35,000 nt of DNA. Source: Glandiceps talaboti (taxonomy: Eukaryota > Hemichordata > Enteropneusta > Spengelidae). Positions 1 through 12,556 of the stretch are shown here, one piece after another. Under the pieces are notes generated by a model, which saw only the letters and a program-made list of their open reading frames with translations, was not told the origin of the DNA and ran no database searches. The DNA lies in NCBI RefSeq assembly GCF_964340395.1, contig NC_135550.1, positions 26,066,676-26,101,675 on the forward strand, in the 5' to 3' direction. Each line of letters opens with the position of its first letter. Within the stretch, counting starts at the first letter, position 1. The position numbers and the translations under genes were made by a program.

Positions 1-1542
1 TCCCCCAAGAACAGGTTTGTAAAATGTGACCCACCCCCTGTAAATACTCAAGGCTCCCCAAGTGACTTTAGTTATCAACATTTTAAAACAAAGACAAATT
101 TATATAACACCAAAGATACCATTCATTTAGGTAGGCACTACATTTGGCCTATTAATTCCGGAAGCTGAAGTATCCACTTTTAATGAAATCCGCTATAAAC
201 TAATCACTGTGAGATGAATGCACCAGAGTTCATAGTCGAACATCCTTCTTTAATGACATATCATCGTGATTATCTACACGATTAATGGCAGCGGAATAAC
301 AGTGATTTGATATTGCATATTAAATCTTGTATATTTGATGAAATTCCTACCTTTTTTTCATTTGCCTGTAGGGTTTGATTGTCCTAACCAAGGTCAATCT
401 AAATCTGATGTCAATGTATTATCAAACAGTGCACTGTGATTATTTTATCAATTACTTGCACTCACACATTTACGAATCGTAAACGACATGCGTATCTGTA
501 AGTGTAAAATAGCCAATGCCTCTAATTATGGCATCGTTATTACGGCAAAACTTTTGTAAGGCTGGAGCCCTATAAACAGTTCAACATATGTTGTGGAAAA
601 AGAGCAGTTTTTGAGTATTTATTTGCATAATTTATTTTATTTCTTCCTTAGGAAATATTTTGACATTTCTTGTTTGGAATTACAAATAATTTAGTGGATA
701 CATATTGTACCGTTATACATGGCTTTTAGATATGATGGCTGTGATATGTATATTACATGGCTTATTTGCATAACTAATGGTTTACTACATGCCTTCATAT
801 GCATACGCAAGCCATTGTTTCAGATAAGAATAAGGGATATTTGCCACTCAAATGGTTGTTATATTGCCCAATATGAGCAATATAATCATTGTCAGGACGA
901 CGGTACATATGCAAATCGGTGTACACAATATAAAGGACACTGTCCACAAATACAACTCGGGTAACAGAATAAATTTTGTGTACTTTATAGATGAAACATC
1001 ATCAAATGATTTTACAGAATATCCCCTAACTTGTTGGTGGATATAATGATGTTGTCTACGCCTTCACACATTTATCCGACAAATATAGTGACCTACATCA
1101 ATTTAAATACATCGGCGTCATCGATCAGTAGAAGTTTAGCTTTCCGCTACAAACGGGTATTTTTACATTTTAATCATTTTCTGATTTATGTCAAATCGAT
1201 TACCTGTCATCTTGAAATCCAAAGACATTCGAAATCAACACAAGAAGACGATCTATACAATTTATTGAATGGATATTGCTTAATTTCATATCGACGCGCG
1301 ACTTTCCACGACTCAAACATCGACGTACACATTGTGTGGTAGATATGTAATACATAGCAATCATAAACGATGGAAAACCAGTGATACACCATTACCACAG
1401 ATAAGTCTGTGCCATTATCTACGCATACATTGTACCTTTATTAATGAGCGATCAGATTACGATCAGTAAGACACACAGAAACAGATACAATGAGATGGGG
1501 GCGAAAGAAGACAGAGACAACCAGATCAGAGAGACGAACGAA
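1..1542. other. Unassigned sequence, no supported gene
   Basis: No homology-like coding signal is visible. Open frames of up to about 100 codons occur (for example 1031-1342 on plus) but show no domain, no family resemblance and no splice context, and are what AT-rich DNA gives by chance. The first ~60 bases are rich in C runs and resemble the G/C-run sequence seen in other repeats of this window, so they may be the edge of a repeat cut by the window boundary. Confidence 0.5.
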
Positions 1543-1604
1543 CATACATACATACATACATACATACATACATACATACATACATACATACATACATACA
1601 TACA
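1543..1604. repeat. (CATA)n microsatellite, 3' flank of the retrotransposon
   Basis: About fifteen uninterrupted CATA units, read as TATG on the minus strand. The array directly abuts the 3' end of the minus-strand non-LTR element at 1605 with no poly(A) between them. The same tetranucleotide, in the same orientation, flanks the element's other end at 3574-3687. Confidence 0.95.
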
Positions 1605-3573
1605 CGGTTATCTGGTTGTTATAGTACCTACATCTCAATCTCCAACTTTTGTAAGAACCTATTATTTAGCTTACACTACAATATTTGTTGATGGATTTGG
1701 AATTCCTTCTATTTAAACCAGCTTTGATCAAACCACTTGTGACTTTATGATGTACATTTCCGAGACTTCCAATGACAATAACTATTATTTCTGAACGAAA
1801 GCCTGTAGTGTTTATTTCTAGTGAGAGTGGAAAATATTTGTCGAACTTCTTCTGAAAACACAATGAAATATGTGCATCAAAGGGTACGGACACTTCAACT
1901 AATATTGCATGTTTGTTCTGTTTATTGATGATAGTAATGTCTGGTCGTTTATGCTGATGTTCAAAAGTTCTCATATGGGCATCAAACATTTTTTAAAACC
2001 GTGTCTTTAAATGTCTCCTTGCCAGGATTACTGTTCGCGATTTTACCGAAGATTAAATCAACTATTCTATTGTGTCTTTGTTGGTATAGTTTCTGGAATT
2101 TCAAAATGTGTGATACTGTTTCAGTGGGATGATTGCATATGTTACATGATTTAGTGTACGACTCTGAATAGTACAGGGTCATGAGACTTTCGCACTGCAG
2201 GAGCTGTAAACGACCTCTCGCGACAAATTATCTCAGGTTATCGTCAATCTTGTGATTGTTGAGGTAAGTGGACGATACACCATGATTTACTTTTCCTCCC
2301 TGCCTCTCGAGTCACTCTTCCCTGTGAAGATTTCGGATTGATATTGCTGCAGCAGCTGCTGTTTAAATGTTGTGTACAATTTGTCTGGCGAATCGAAGGT
2401 TATTGACACTTCCTCGTCTTCTGCCATTTCGTCGAGGTATTTATCGTCTCCTTAATCAAGGAGATGTGCTGACGCTTGCACATTTCATGCAGATTTACCC
2501 AAATTGACTTTGGTCAGGTAACTTTGGACTGCTTTGCTATGTTACCGGTATTGTTGATAACATATCCTGCAAAATTCGGACAATCATCGTCGTGTACAGG
2601 TATAGCTTTCCGTTTCTCCATTATGTAACTTGAGTGAATATCGTGCTGCCTGTCGTACATTTGGATCGTCGTTATTCAAAACAGACAAATAAAATGAAAG
2701 GCGTTTCGCATAATACATAACGCGAGGACTGATTACCCCTAATCCTCCTGCAGATTTTGGAGTGAAAAAGAATGACCTTGTAGAAGACGAGTTCAAGTTG
2801 AACCAATGCCTTGCATGTACGTACGACGATTTCATTTTCAATTTCCATTAGGTTCTTCTCTGTGAAGATTAGATTTGGATAGTAAAAATTCAGCTTTGAC
2901 ATGCACAAATTACGTTGACAGCCGAAAGTTTTGCAGAAGTTGGTAACAGTGATGCGTCTATCTTTGTCATGGTTTCTTTCAATTCCGATATAAGTATATT
3001 AACTTGTTCATTGTTGCAAGAGTTTTCAATATTCATTTGGTAGCCGAGATATGTATACGCTTGTTTGCGCTCATACATTGGTATACGGGCATTTTGAATT
3101 GATCCTTGTGTATCTCCGGTCTTTTCATTCTGTTTCCAGTTCGCTGACCATGCAATATTCCACATTTGCTATGTTTAATTTGCATACCGCTAGCTACCAT
3201 GAATGAATCTGTTTTTGTAGTCATAGTGTTTAATTCTTGTTCAGAGTTAGCGATGAAATCTAGATCGTCAACATAGCCTTGCACTGGATTTGGTGTATGA
3301 ACTCTACCATAAGGACACTCAATCCAGCGTAACCATTTGTCAATGCCTTACTCGAAAACAATCACTGACCACGGACACCCCTGGATAATGCCTTTATTGC
3401 GTTGGATGGGTTGTGTAATTGCGGTTGCTGTTTTCACCTGAAAAGTGGAACCGCTATAGATGTATCAAGATGTAGGTCTGGGTATCCTGCTTCTTTTAAT
3501 TCCCTGATCATGAAATCATGATCTATGCCAAAAGCGTCTTTGATATATAGTTTTGAGCTTGTGTGAAGGAAAT
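1605..3573 (-). pseudogene. Decayed, 5'-truncated non-LTR retrotransposon with restriction-like endonuclease (R2-superclade type)
   Basis: This is a remnant of a retrotransposon polyprotein that would copy its RNA by target-primed reverse transcription. In element order on the minus strand I see: reverse transcriptase motif A as KDAFG near 3545; a QGCPWSV block near 3380; the catalytic box as GYVDDL at about 3264-3278; a GGLGVISPRVMYYAKRL block near 2740; a zinc-knuckle-like CNICNHPTETVSH at about 2108-2146; and a C-terminal endonuclease motif RPD-X14-E at about 1893-1947, followed by a K-rich KKFDKY. RPD with a downstream acidic residue is typical of the restriction-like endonuclease of R2/NeSL/R4/Dong-type elements. 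The reading frame is broken by several shifts and stops, and everything upstream of RT motif A is missing, so it is inactive. The cysteine expected after the zinc-knuckle histidine is absent. No poly(A) tail is present. Class is confident, exact clade is not. Confidence 0.88.
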
Positions 3574-3583
3574 CATACATACA

Positions 3584-3617
<34 letters not shown>

Positions 3618-3687
3618 CATACATACATACATACATACATACATACATACATACATACATACATACATACATACATGCATACATACA
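3574..3687. repeat. (CATA)n microsatellite, 5' flank of the retrotransposon
   Basis: About 28 CATA units with a TATA-type interruption near 3610 and one GCAT variant near 3676. It begins immediately beyond the 5'-truncated end of the non-LTR element and has the same unit and orientation as the array at 1543-1604. Confidence 0.95.
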
Positions 3688-4235
3688 GAGCTACAATAGG
3701 AGCGAGAGGGGGTCAAAGAAAGAGCAACTCTTTTCTTGTTCGTTTGCGTATCTTGTAACATTGAAAGAATCGACTATCCGAATACAAGTGTATTGTTTAA
3801 ATGTCAATTCACAGTGGTTAGTACATGAACAGCATGAATTATGAAGGAAAAGGCTAATGGAATAGAATCGAAAGAATACGGTACGTAGACGAGAAAATTT
3901 AATACAATGAAGATAGAAGAAAAAAGTCCTAGAATTCTGTTCAAATGAAAGATATTGTCTGAGTTGATTCCATTATATTACCTTCACATCTCCAATGTAA
4001 TCAGTTGACCTTGTGGAAAGTCTTAAACTGAACACACAAAAGACCCAAGTAATTCAATCAAACGACAAGAAATAATCAACTAGAAAGTTCTGTCACGACT
4101 ATGCTGTACCATTTCAAATAAAAGATAAATTTACACATAGAGGTTCAGGTTACCATGAGCAATAGTAATTAGGCATCGAGATCCATCTTTTCATAAACCA
4201 TTCCAAGCTGAAGTTACCAGTTCCAATCTAAGGAT
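3688..4235. other. Unassigned AT-rich sequence
   Basis: I see no coding frame, RNA gene or repeat here. It separates the microsatellite from copy A of the TIR family. Confidence 0.5.
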
Positions 4236-5233
4236 CTAAGGGACCGATCAGTTTCTTCGGCGGGGGGGGGGCCGGTGGATTTGTAGGGTGTCACCCTGTT
4301 TTTGAAATTGGCAGTAGGGGGGTCATGCTGTTTTGAAAATTGTGGATAGGGAGGGTCATTGTGTTTTGGATTGTGATGGGAGAAAAAAATCATTTTCTAC
4401 AATGGCATATAACCTTGTCTGAAATGTGGTACATGTAAATATTTGTTCTTGTCCCTGTTTCTTACATGAATTAGTTCTAATTAGTTACTAATTAGTTCAA
4501 ACGTAACTATACATATACATATACATGTATTACCTCGCTACCACACTAGTTACATAACATGTCATGTAAATGCTTGGCTGTTTCACAATCAATGTTTCCA
4601 TCACGTATATGCACTTTGGGGCAAAAGTGAACTTGAAGGTTTCGTAACGGTAATCTTCTAAGATAGCTTATAAAAGAAGTTAATCTAAATTGTTCTACTC
4701 GTCAGTATGAACTTGTCAGAAGGGATTAATACACTTTCTATTTTGGACACTACAATTCACCACATCTCATCAGATTCCAGTTTCTATTATACACTAGGTA
4801 TGACCACCTAAAGTTCTCTAACATACCGGTGACTTTACTATACATGCAATATTAATGCCCCTATACCAATGTTACGGGCCCATTTTTATGTGACATGGGA
4901 AATTATTTAAAACTTACATTTACGTTAGCTTTTCGAAGCTTGGAAATATTACCTCAGAGGCTATGAATAACCTAAACATTGGCGTATGGCGTTTCATTGG
5001 GGCCTTTATTATGTACATCTTATTTGATTCGTCTCGACAACTTATTTGGCAACTCGACATCTTATTTGACTCGCCTCGACAACTTATTTGGCAACTCGAC
5101 ATCTTATTTGATTCGTCTCGATAACTTATTTGACTCGCCTCAACAATTTATTCGGCTCCTCGATACCTTATTTGCCTCAACAACTTATTTGGCTCCTCGA
5201 TAACTTATTTGACTCGCCTCGACAACTTATTTG
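4236..5233 (+). mobile_element. TIR element family, copy A (left half plus tandem-repeat insert)
   Basis: The left end carries the family terminus, CTAAGGGACCGATCAG followed by TTTCTTCGGC and a G run. From there to 4983 the sequence matches the reverse complement of 11800-12556 (copy B1) at roughly 90 percent or better by eye, including a matching stretch around 4910-4980. At 4984 the match to B1 stops and a different segment begins, GTATGGCGTTTC, which leads into the 42-bp tandem array. The other half of the element, present in B1 and B2, is missing. No transposase frame is visible, so this is a non-autonomous, broken copy. The superfamily cannot be set because the target duplication is not clear. 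Confidence 0.75.
4984..5233 (+). repeat. 42-bp tandem array (nested insert in copy A)
   Basis: The 42-bp unit consists of two diverged ~21-bp halves, CTTATTTGACTCGCCTCGAC and CTTATTTGGCAACTCGACAT, repeated imperfectly to about 5233. The array is preceded by GTATGGCGTTTCATTGGGGC. The same unit and the same leader occur in reverse orientation at 13201-13575. Because 42 is a multiple of three, the array keeps an open frame on both strands, but this is a by-product of the repeat, not a gene. Confidence 0.9.
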
Positions 5234-5340
5234 AGTCGTCATCTGCATATTCGCCATGTGTACATCTCATTCAAGTACTCTATCGCACGTTCTGCTGGTA
5301 GACCTAATTTGAACACCCCAAGTCACTGGAGATGTTTACC

Positions 5341-5390
5341 ATGCCAAATAAGTTATCGAGCATCAGAAAAAGGAGTCGAGTCAAATGTGA
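5341..5390 (-). repeat. Possible inverted remnant of the 42-bp repeat
   Basis: About 110 bases beyond the array in copy A, AAATAAGTTATCGAGCATC and GGAGTCGAGTCAAAT resemble the 42-bp unit in the opposite orientation. If real, this is the decayed right arm of a fold-back structure whose left arm is 4984-5233. The match is short and imperfect. Confidence 0.45.
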
Positions 5391-6640
5391 CATGTATTAT
5401 TCTTCGAATACTTTTCAGTAGGCTAGAGGTACCGTTGTATCATGACCCGGAAATACATCAGACGGTATGCATACCACTCAGAAACCATACGTTGCTGCTC
5501 GAGAGTATCACAAATCTCACAATACAAGACACATCGTCATTATCCATATTTATATCAATAATCAGATATCGATCTGTGGAATATCCTAGAGGCATTCAAT
5601 CAATTTGTGTCAGGATGGGTGAAACTTGAAAGAAGTGTTTACGTTCGTATGTCCACAATGAACTACGACTCGTACGACGACGACTACTACTACTACTACT
5701 AGTAATTGTAGCGAGGCACTGCCACAGGTAAGATTTTCGCCTATGTTTTCAATTGAAAACTAATTTGAAGTGCAGTGGTTATATTTACATAAACTATAGA
5801 ATTTATATACTATTCCTCATATATGTAGCGTCACTTCACAATGTCAACGAAGGTGCTGACACTATTTTTGAAGGACCACCCTCCGCCTTCCCACATCCCA
5901 ATCAAGTATTACATTGTGCCAGCAGTTTTGAAGTTGAAAGAAGCATCATTGCTATGTAGCACACATTTAACGAACTCACTTAGTTGTTGTATCACACTGT
6001 TGTTTATCATTTAAAAAAAAAAAAACATGTTGATAAGATACATGTCATATGTATACACAAACAGCTGGCACTGATTCAACACACATTCATACATCCCATA
6101 ATGATCACATCACTTTTATAAGAAACAAATATAGAATACATGTGTGTAGTCTAGTGTTTGAATATGCTTTGCACTCCATGCACAATATAAACAGAAGTCT
6201 TTATAATTAATCATCTCTAATCTATGCTGATTAATTGTAATGTTTTTGTATTGCATGATAATATTGAGGATAAATCAATTGTCCCTAATCTTAATTGATT
6301 TTGAGATTCTCGTCCTAGAAATTATTGAGTAAAACAAACTGAGATTCACTGTGCCAAGTGTTTTCATGTGAAACAGAAATAAACATGCCATAGATGAATA
6401 GAAACAATATTTTACCATAGCTTATTTTGATATAGGCATAAAATATCTAATCAGTATTGTAGTAACCTGCTAACAAAATATCTATTTATTTTAGGTCCTG
6501 TATTGTCAGCACTTGATAAAGAAACCACTGAATCCATGAGTGATTGTTGAGATTGGTGGAAAGATAGTAGCAGCTCACTGATTACATGGCTGGTCTTGGT
6601 GAATGCTGTGCTCATGGTGTTAAACAAGCCTTAGATGAAC
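5391..6640. other. Unassigned sequence with a candidate splice donor and acceptor
   Basis: A short ACG/ACT trinucleotide run lies at about 5671-5703. GCCACAG|GTAAGA at 5728/5729 is a strong splice-donor match, and TATTTATTTTAG ending at 6494 is an acceptor-like site. The sequence before the donor has stops in the frames I checked, so any spliced transcript would be non-coding or would use this as untranslated sequence. An open frame of 132 codons at 5231-5629 runs through the repeat remnant and has no recognisable domain. Confidence 0.35.
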
Positions 6641-6667
6641 CAAAATTAATTAACTGCAATAATAATT

Positions 6668-6697
6668 GATTAACTGCAACCACAGTTGCAGTTAATC
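6668..6697. repeat. Perfect 13-bp hairpin
   Basis: GATTAACTGCAAC and GTTGCAGTTAATC form a perfect inverted repeat around a 4-base CACA loop. The right arm is also the start of the first unit of the adjacent 41-bp repeat series. Confidence 0.8.
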
Positions 6698-6836
6698 AGG
6701 GTACAGACAATATTTTATTGCCATGGTCACAGTTACTCAGTCCACAGGCAATCTTATCATGCCATGGTTACACATGCTCAGTCTACAGACAATCTCACCA
6801 GGGTTGCAGTTACTCAGTGTACAGACAATTTTCAAG
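6685..6836. repeat. Four imperfect ~41-bp tandem units
   Basis: Units start near 6685, 6726, 6767 and 6803. Each reads approximately GTTGCAGTTACTCAGT followed by CTACAGACAATCTT. They are diverged from one another, so the array is old. Two overlapping open frames here follow the repeat and are not considered genes. Confidence 0.7.
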
Positions 6837-8240
6837 TTTTGCAATTCTAAAGTTTTATCATTTTCTAGCTCACCGTTTTCAGTACCTTTCTGCCATTTTT
6901 CACTGTAATAGAAAGGTGGAGTGCTTTGTTTAATCAATTTAATACATTTAGTTCTGATCTTGCTGGTTATTAAAGCACCCCATTTTTATGCAAAACCAGA
7001 CATGTCTGTGAATTGTGTTTTGCATATTTTTGTGTGGTGATTATTTGTAAGAAGTTGTTTTTTGTGTGTAACAATTTAGCTGCATTATTATTTTAGCTTG
7101 AATTGAGGCATCTGTGAAAATCAAAAACAGCTACATTTGTAGACTAGACTGGGACAATGCCTACTGGTTACTTTATTAGTGACTCTGTGCAAGTCAGACA
7201 GTCACTGAACAATCATTGAAACTTAGTGTATGTCAGTCTCTGAATCCCAGTCTATGAATCCAGTTAAAAGAGTATGTGTTAGTTAATCAATGAAAATCGG
7301 TGTAAGACGGTTGCTGTATCCATTATGTAAAAAGTATATATTATAGTCAGTCATTGATAATCATTGAAACTCTACCCATGTCAGTCACTGAACTGGATTA
7401 AAATGGCCATATGGATATGAGGATTAGCTATTTATTTTGGATTTTAAATTTATAAAACAATGTGAAACAACATATGTTAAATCCTTTGTTTGTAACTCAA
7501 ATTCTGAAAGATTAATAAATGTATAACATGTTTGTTATTGTATGTACAATATCAAACTTTTTACACATTATTTTAGCTTTTTACAATGTAATGACTTACA
7601 TAGACTTGGTCAGTATTATTTCACATTGAAGGAAGCCATGATAACATTGTTTCATAAATTAACAATTCAAAATAAATCCTCATCCATGTATGGCCACTTT
7701 AAGGTAGTGTGTATGATTATAGACAAAAATAGCTTGACTGAAGAATTGAAGAGTCTTTTCCTGTGTATTTTAGTCACATCACTATAAAGCAGATATGTGT
7801 GTATGCTTTTCTTTAGTGCAATCATACCGTTTCCATGCTATAAACAGTCTAGCATGTTCAAGGTAGTGGTAATCTGCTGTATTCAAAGAATTCTATAAGA
7901 AGAACCTATGGAAATCAAGATGGTGGACAATTTGAATTCATATGATTTATCCTCAGTATATTAGTGTGAGCAGCACATTCTACACTGTTGTTACAGTACT
8001 TTACTTGAGGATCTGTAGACTGAAAGATCCAGTCTTGTGTAAACTCCTTCATTACATCTGAATGGAATATTGAGTTGCTGCCCTGCAGCTTTATATCCTG
8101 AGAATTTGACATGTGTTACTGTTGTTGACTGTGAATGATCATGTAATATTCTGATGTAATACTTACCTTGTTGGGTATGCAAGTTTTTTATATTAAAATA
8201 TAATTTTCAATTTGATTTATTTCATGTTTCTATACATTAT
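6837..8240. other. Unassigned AT-rich sequence
   Basis: No supported gene. Weak diffuse repetition of CAGTCACTGAA-like and ATCATTGAAACT-like words is visible at about 7190-7395. AATAAA-type signals occur (for example near 7514) but with no gene to end. CAACAAG|GTAAGT on the minus strand at about 8171 is a good splice-donor match without a supported exon behind it. Confidence 0.4.
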
Positions 8241-8386
8241 GTAATGTAATGTAATGTAATGTAATGTAATGTAATGTAATGTAATGTAATGTAATGTAAT
8301 GTACTGTAATGAAATGTAATGTAATGTAATGTAATGTAATGTAATGTATGGGTGGGTGGGTGGGTGAATGGATGGATGGATGGATG
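8241..8386. repeat. Compound microsatellite (TAATG)n-(GGGT)n-(GGAT)n
   Basis: Roughly twenty TAATG pentanucleotide units with a few point variants run to about 8346. They are followed directly by about four GGGT and about five GGAT units. Confidence 0.95.
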
Positions 8387-10130
8387 TACATAGGGATGTA
8401 GCTAATTTTAAATGTAGCCAGTAAAATGTGAAACATAGGCAGTACTATATTATCTAAGAGTGAGACCAATGATGGAAATATAGTGGTTGAAACAATGATT
8501 TTGTAGAGAAATCCATAAAAAAGGAGTATACTAACCATGCAACCACCTATGGACACATGCTCATATGTATAACTGTGTGTACATGTAAGTTAAGACAATG
8601 GGCCACAAGTGAAAATAGAAAGTTAAAAGGAGATAATGAGGGGTTATTTAGAACAACAACTACAACTGTGATTAACTAGAAATATTTATTTATAAGATGA
8701 ACGCCTGGTGACTTACATTTCATCTTAGCTACTATGTCTACATACTGATGTGATAGGTGTTTAGTACTTTGGCCTTGTATATATTTCAAAACAACACAAA
8801 TTAATAGGTATGCCCAATTTTATTCAAATATTGCTACCCTTAGTTGACTCTAATTACTAAATGTGGGTCTCAAAATACAGTGGACTCAGGCATAGGTGGC
8901 CATTACTTATAAATTCCCAAAGATTTTTTTAATTCTTCATTCAGCCAAAGAGAATACAAGTGAGTGAGTAGGAGTCACTACACAAGTAATGAAAACAACC
9001 TCTATAAGGGCACGAGTGTCATCAGTCAGCCTGAAGAAGCATCCATGAAAGGATACAAAACTGAAGTGCAGTAGGATGAAACAGGATACTTTGCCACAAA
9101 CGATTCTAATTATGCTTTAAGCTAATCAAAAATTCAAGCCAAGTTTTGTCATTGCCAACAATACTTATTGAAATTTAGTAAATACTGTACATGTACCTTT
9201 CAACCAGACTGAATATAATACAGTCATTATTGTCGTGAAATTTAAGTCCGGTATAAAACTTCACCTTTTCATTATTAGCATCAATGGTTTAGTAAAAACA
9301 GTAAATTCTGTTGAGTCCGTCTCGGTGCATTTCTCAAATTATTAATCTCTATATATAAAGTCTCATTATCTCTGCATGAGAAATATCTGTACCACTGCAC
9401 TGTCTGTGTTGAAATGGTGCGATGTCCCTCTTTTAAAGTCTCGGTGTCTATTAAACTCGCTACTGGTTTAATTTTATTGCTGGAAAATATGTAGAAGGGA
9501 ACCTCTCTGATGTCCACTGAGTTTTTTTTCTGACCTCTGCATGGTTTGTTCATATCTTTCCATTCTGCCTGTGGATGGGGATTGTGACACTGTATGTCTC
9601 ATGTGTAGAGAAGGAACTGGATTTGTCGAGTAATACAACTTTGAAGGCTGACCTGTCAACATAAAACATCAAACAGAACAATGTTGAGTCATCATTTTTA
9701 ATCTCAAAATGAACATGAAAAAAACACTCAACATAGGAACCAATAGTTGAAATTGGTGACAGAATAGCTATGTAATAGAGCCCTAAGAAATAATAAGGTG
9801 TGTGTGTGGGGGGGGGGGGGTACTTTTTCCAAATGGGTCCTCAGGGAGGGCCATAGTTTAGAAAATGGAAATTGGTGTGAGGAGCAGAGTGGGTCTCACA
9901 GTAGTAATGGGGGAACAACATTACAAGATATTGGTAATAATGTGGTGGAGTTGAGATGTTGACCAATCAGCCCTGGGGTTGTCAGTTGTGCACTCCATCT
10001 AGGATTTGGTAGTTCCAGCCTTCAGCTCAGCCAATAGATCAAAACACAGGCTTTGATACAAACACAAACTGTGATGCCTTTAAAAATTATCAATGTGGTG
10101 GGATCTTACTACAGAAAAATTATCTGTTTC
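8387..10130. other. Unassigned sequence with possible exon-like frames and a poly-G run
   Basis: No confident gene. On the minus strand an acceptor-like TTTTATGTTGACAG ends at about 9655 and is followed by two overlapping frames (9474-9655 and 9281-9553) that would join if the A8 run near 9520 were one base different. The joined product has no domain I recognise. A G run of 12 or more lies near 9811-9822. Confidence 0.35.
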
Positions 10131-10203
10131 TAGTGGGATTGAACCCAGGACCTCCTGACGACTAATCTTGAGCTCTAACAACTATGCCACAGAGAGGCAG
10201 TTA
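10131..10203 (-). mobile_element. tRNA-derived SINE head
   Basis: On the minus strand this reads like a decayed tRNA gene. TGGCATAGTTGTTAGAGC (10172-10189) fits the RNA polymerase III A box, and GGTTCAATCCC (10135-10145) fits the B box about 30 bases later. The T-stem does not pair properly and no proper acceptor stem is seen, so this is a SINE promoter head rather than a working tRNA. The SINE body would continue towards lower coordinates, possibly to about 9990, but I cannot place its end. Confidence 0.6.
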
Positions 10204-10896
10204 AAAATGTTTTTCATTAAAATCTTTTTACAGGGCATGGTCATTTGTTGGAGAAAGAAAATTGAGGGAGGGTCACTTTTTACATCCCCCCCCCCGGCTA
10301 AAAAAAAACATAAGTAGAATTACATGTTTCTCAATTTGACAACTTTCAGTTTGGATATTATTGCTTGCATTACCTGCAATGAATGTAAAACATTTTGGAA
10401 TTGAAAAATGAAAATAAACACGACTACAACTTTACACTCTACAAAATGGAAAGGGAAATAACAACTCAAAATAACAACATTGGCATTTATCACTCATCAT
10501 CATCATGTCCCTGTAAACAGATTCACTTGGCAGCTCAGTATCGCATGTATTAATCTCGTTACATTTTCACAGCTGGTTATCTGGGGACATGACCTTAAAA
10601 GTTCAAAAGGGTCAAGACAAAATTGTTGGTTCGAAAAAATAAAAACTTCCAAACACTATTTCACTTTCAGTCACTGATGACATTTATCATAATAATTTGT
10701 GTTATTTATCACTCAAACATTTGCCACTATTGCACTCTGTACTGAGCCTCAGTATAATACTCATGTAACTACACTAAAGTATGTGCAGACTATTCAACCA
10801 AAATTGTTGGGGCTGACAACTAACAGTTAAACAAAACACACAATTTAGTCAACATCAGGAATGTGCTAATGATTACAGTTTAAAGTCACTTGTGAG
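10204..10896. other. Unassigned sequence with a poly-C run
   Basis: A C run at about 10287-10296 is followed by GGCT, resembling G/C-run borders of the TIR families nearby. A short open frame at 10480-10677 has no recognisable feature. Confidence 0.4.

Positions 10897-12556
<1,660 letters not shown>

Noticed and set aside
1031-1342. 103-codon plus-strand open frame
   Set aside because: No recognisable family, no supporting splice or promoter signals, and length within what chance gives in AT-rich DNA of this size.
1441-1716. Open frames made of HTYI or YVCM repeats over the CATA arrays (also at 3434-3844)
   Set aside because: They are translations of a tetranucleotide microsatellite; part of the 3' one is merely the retrotransposon tail running into the repeat.
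9031-9075. Hammerhead-ribozyme-like core: CTGAAGA, an ATCC/GGAT stem and then CAAAA
   Set aside because: The GAAA core is CAAA here, there is an extra A before stem II, and I find no convincing stems I and III. Likely a repeat fragment or chance.
10131-10203. Functional tRNA gene
   Set aside because: A and B boxes are good, but the T-stem mispairs and no acceptor stem is seen; a SINE head fits better.
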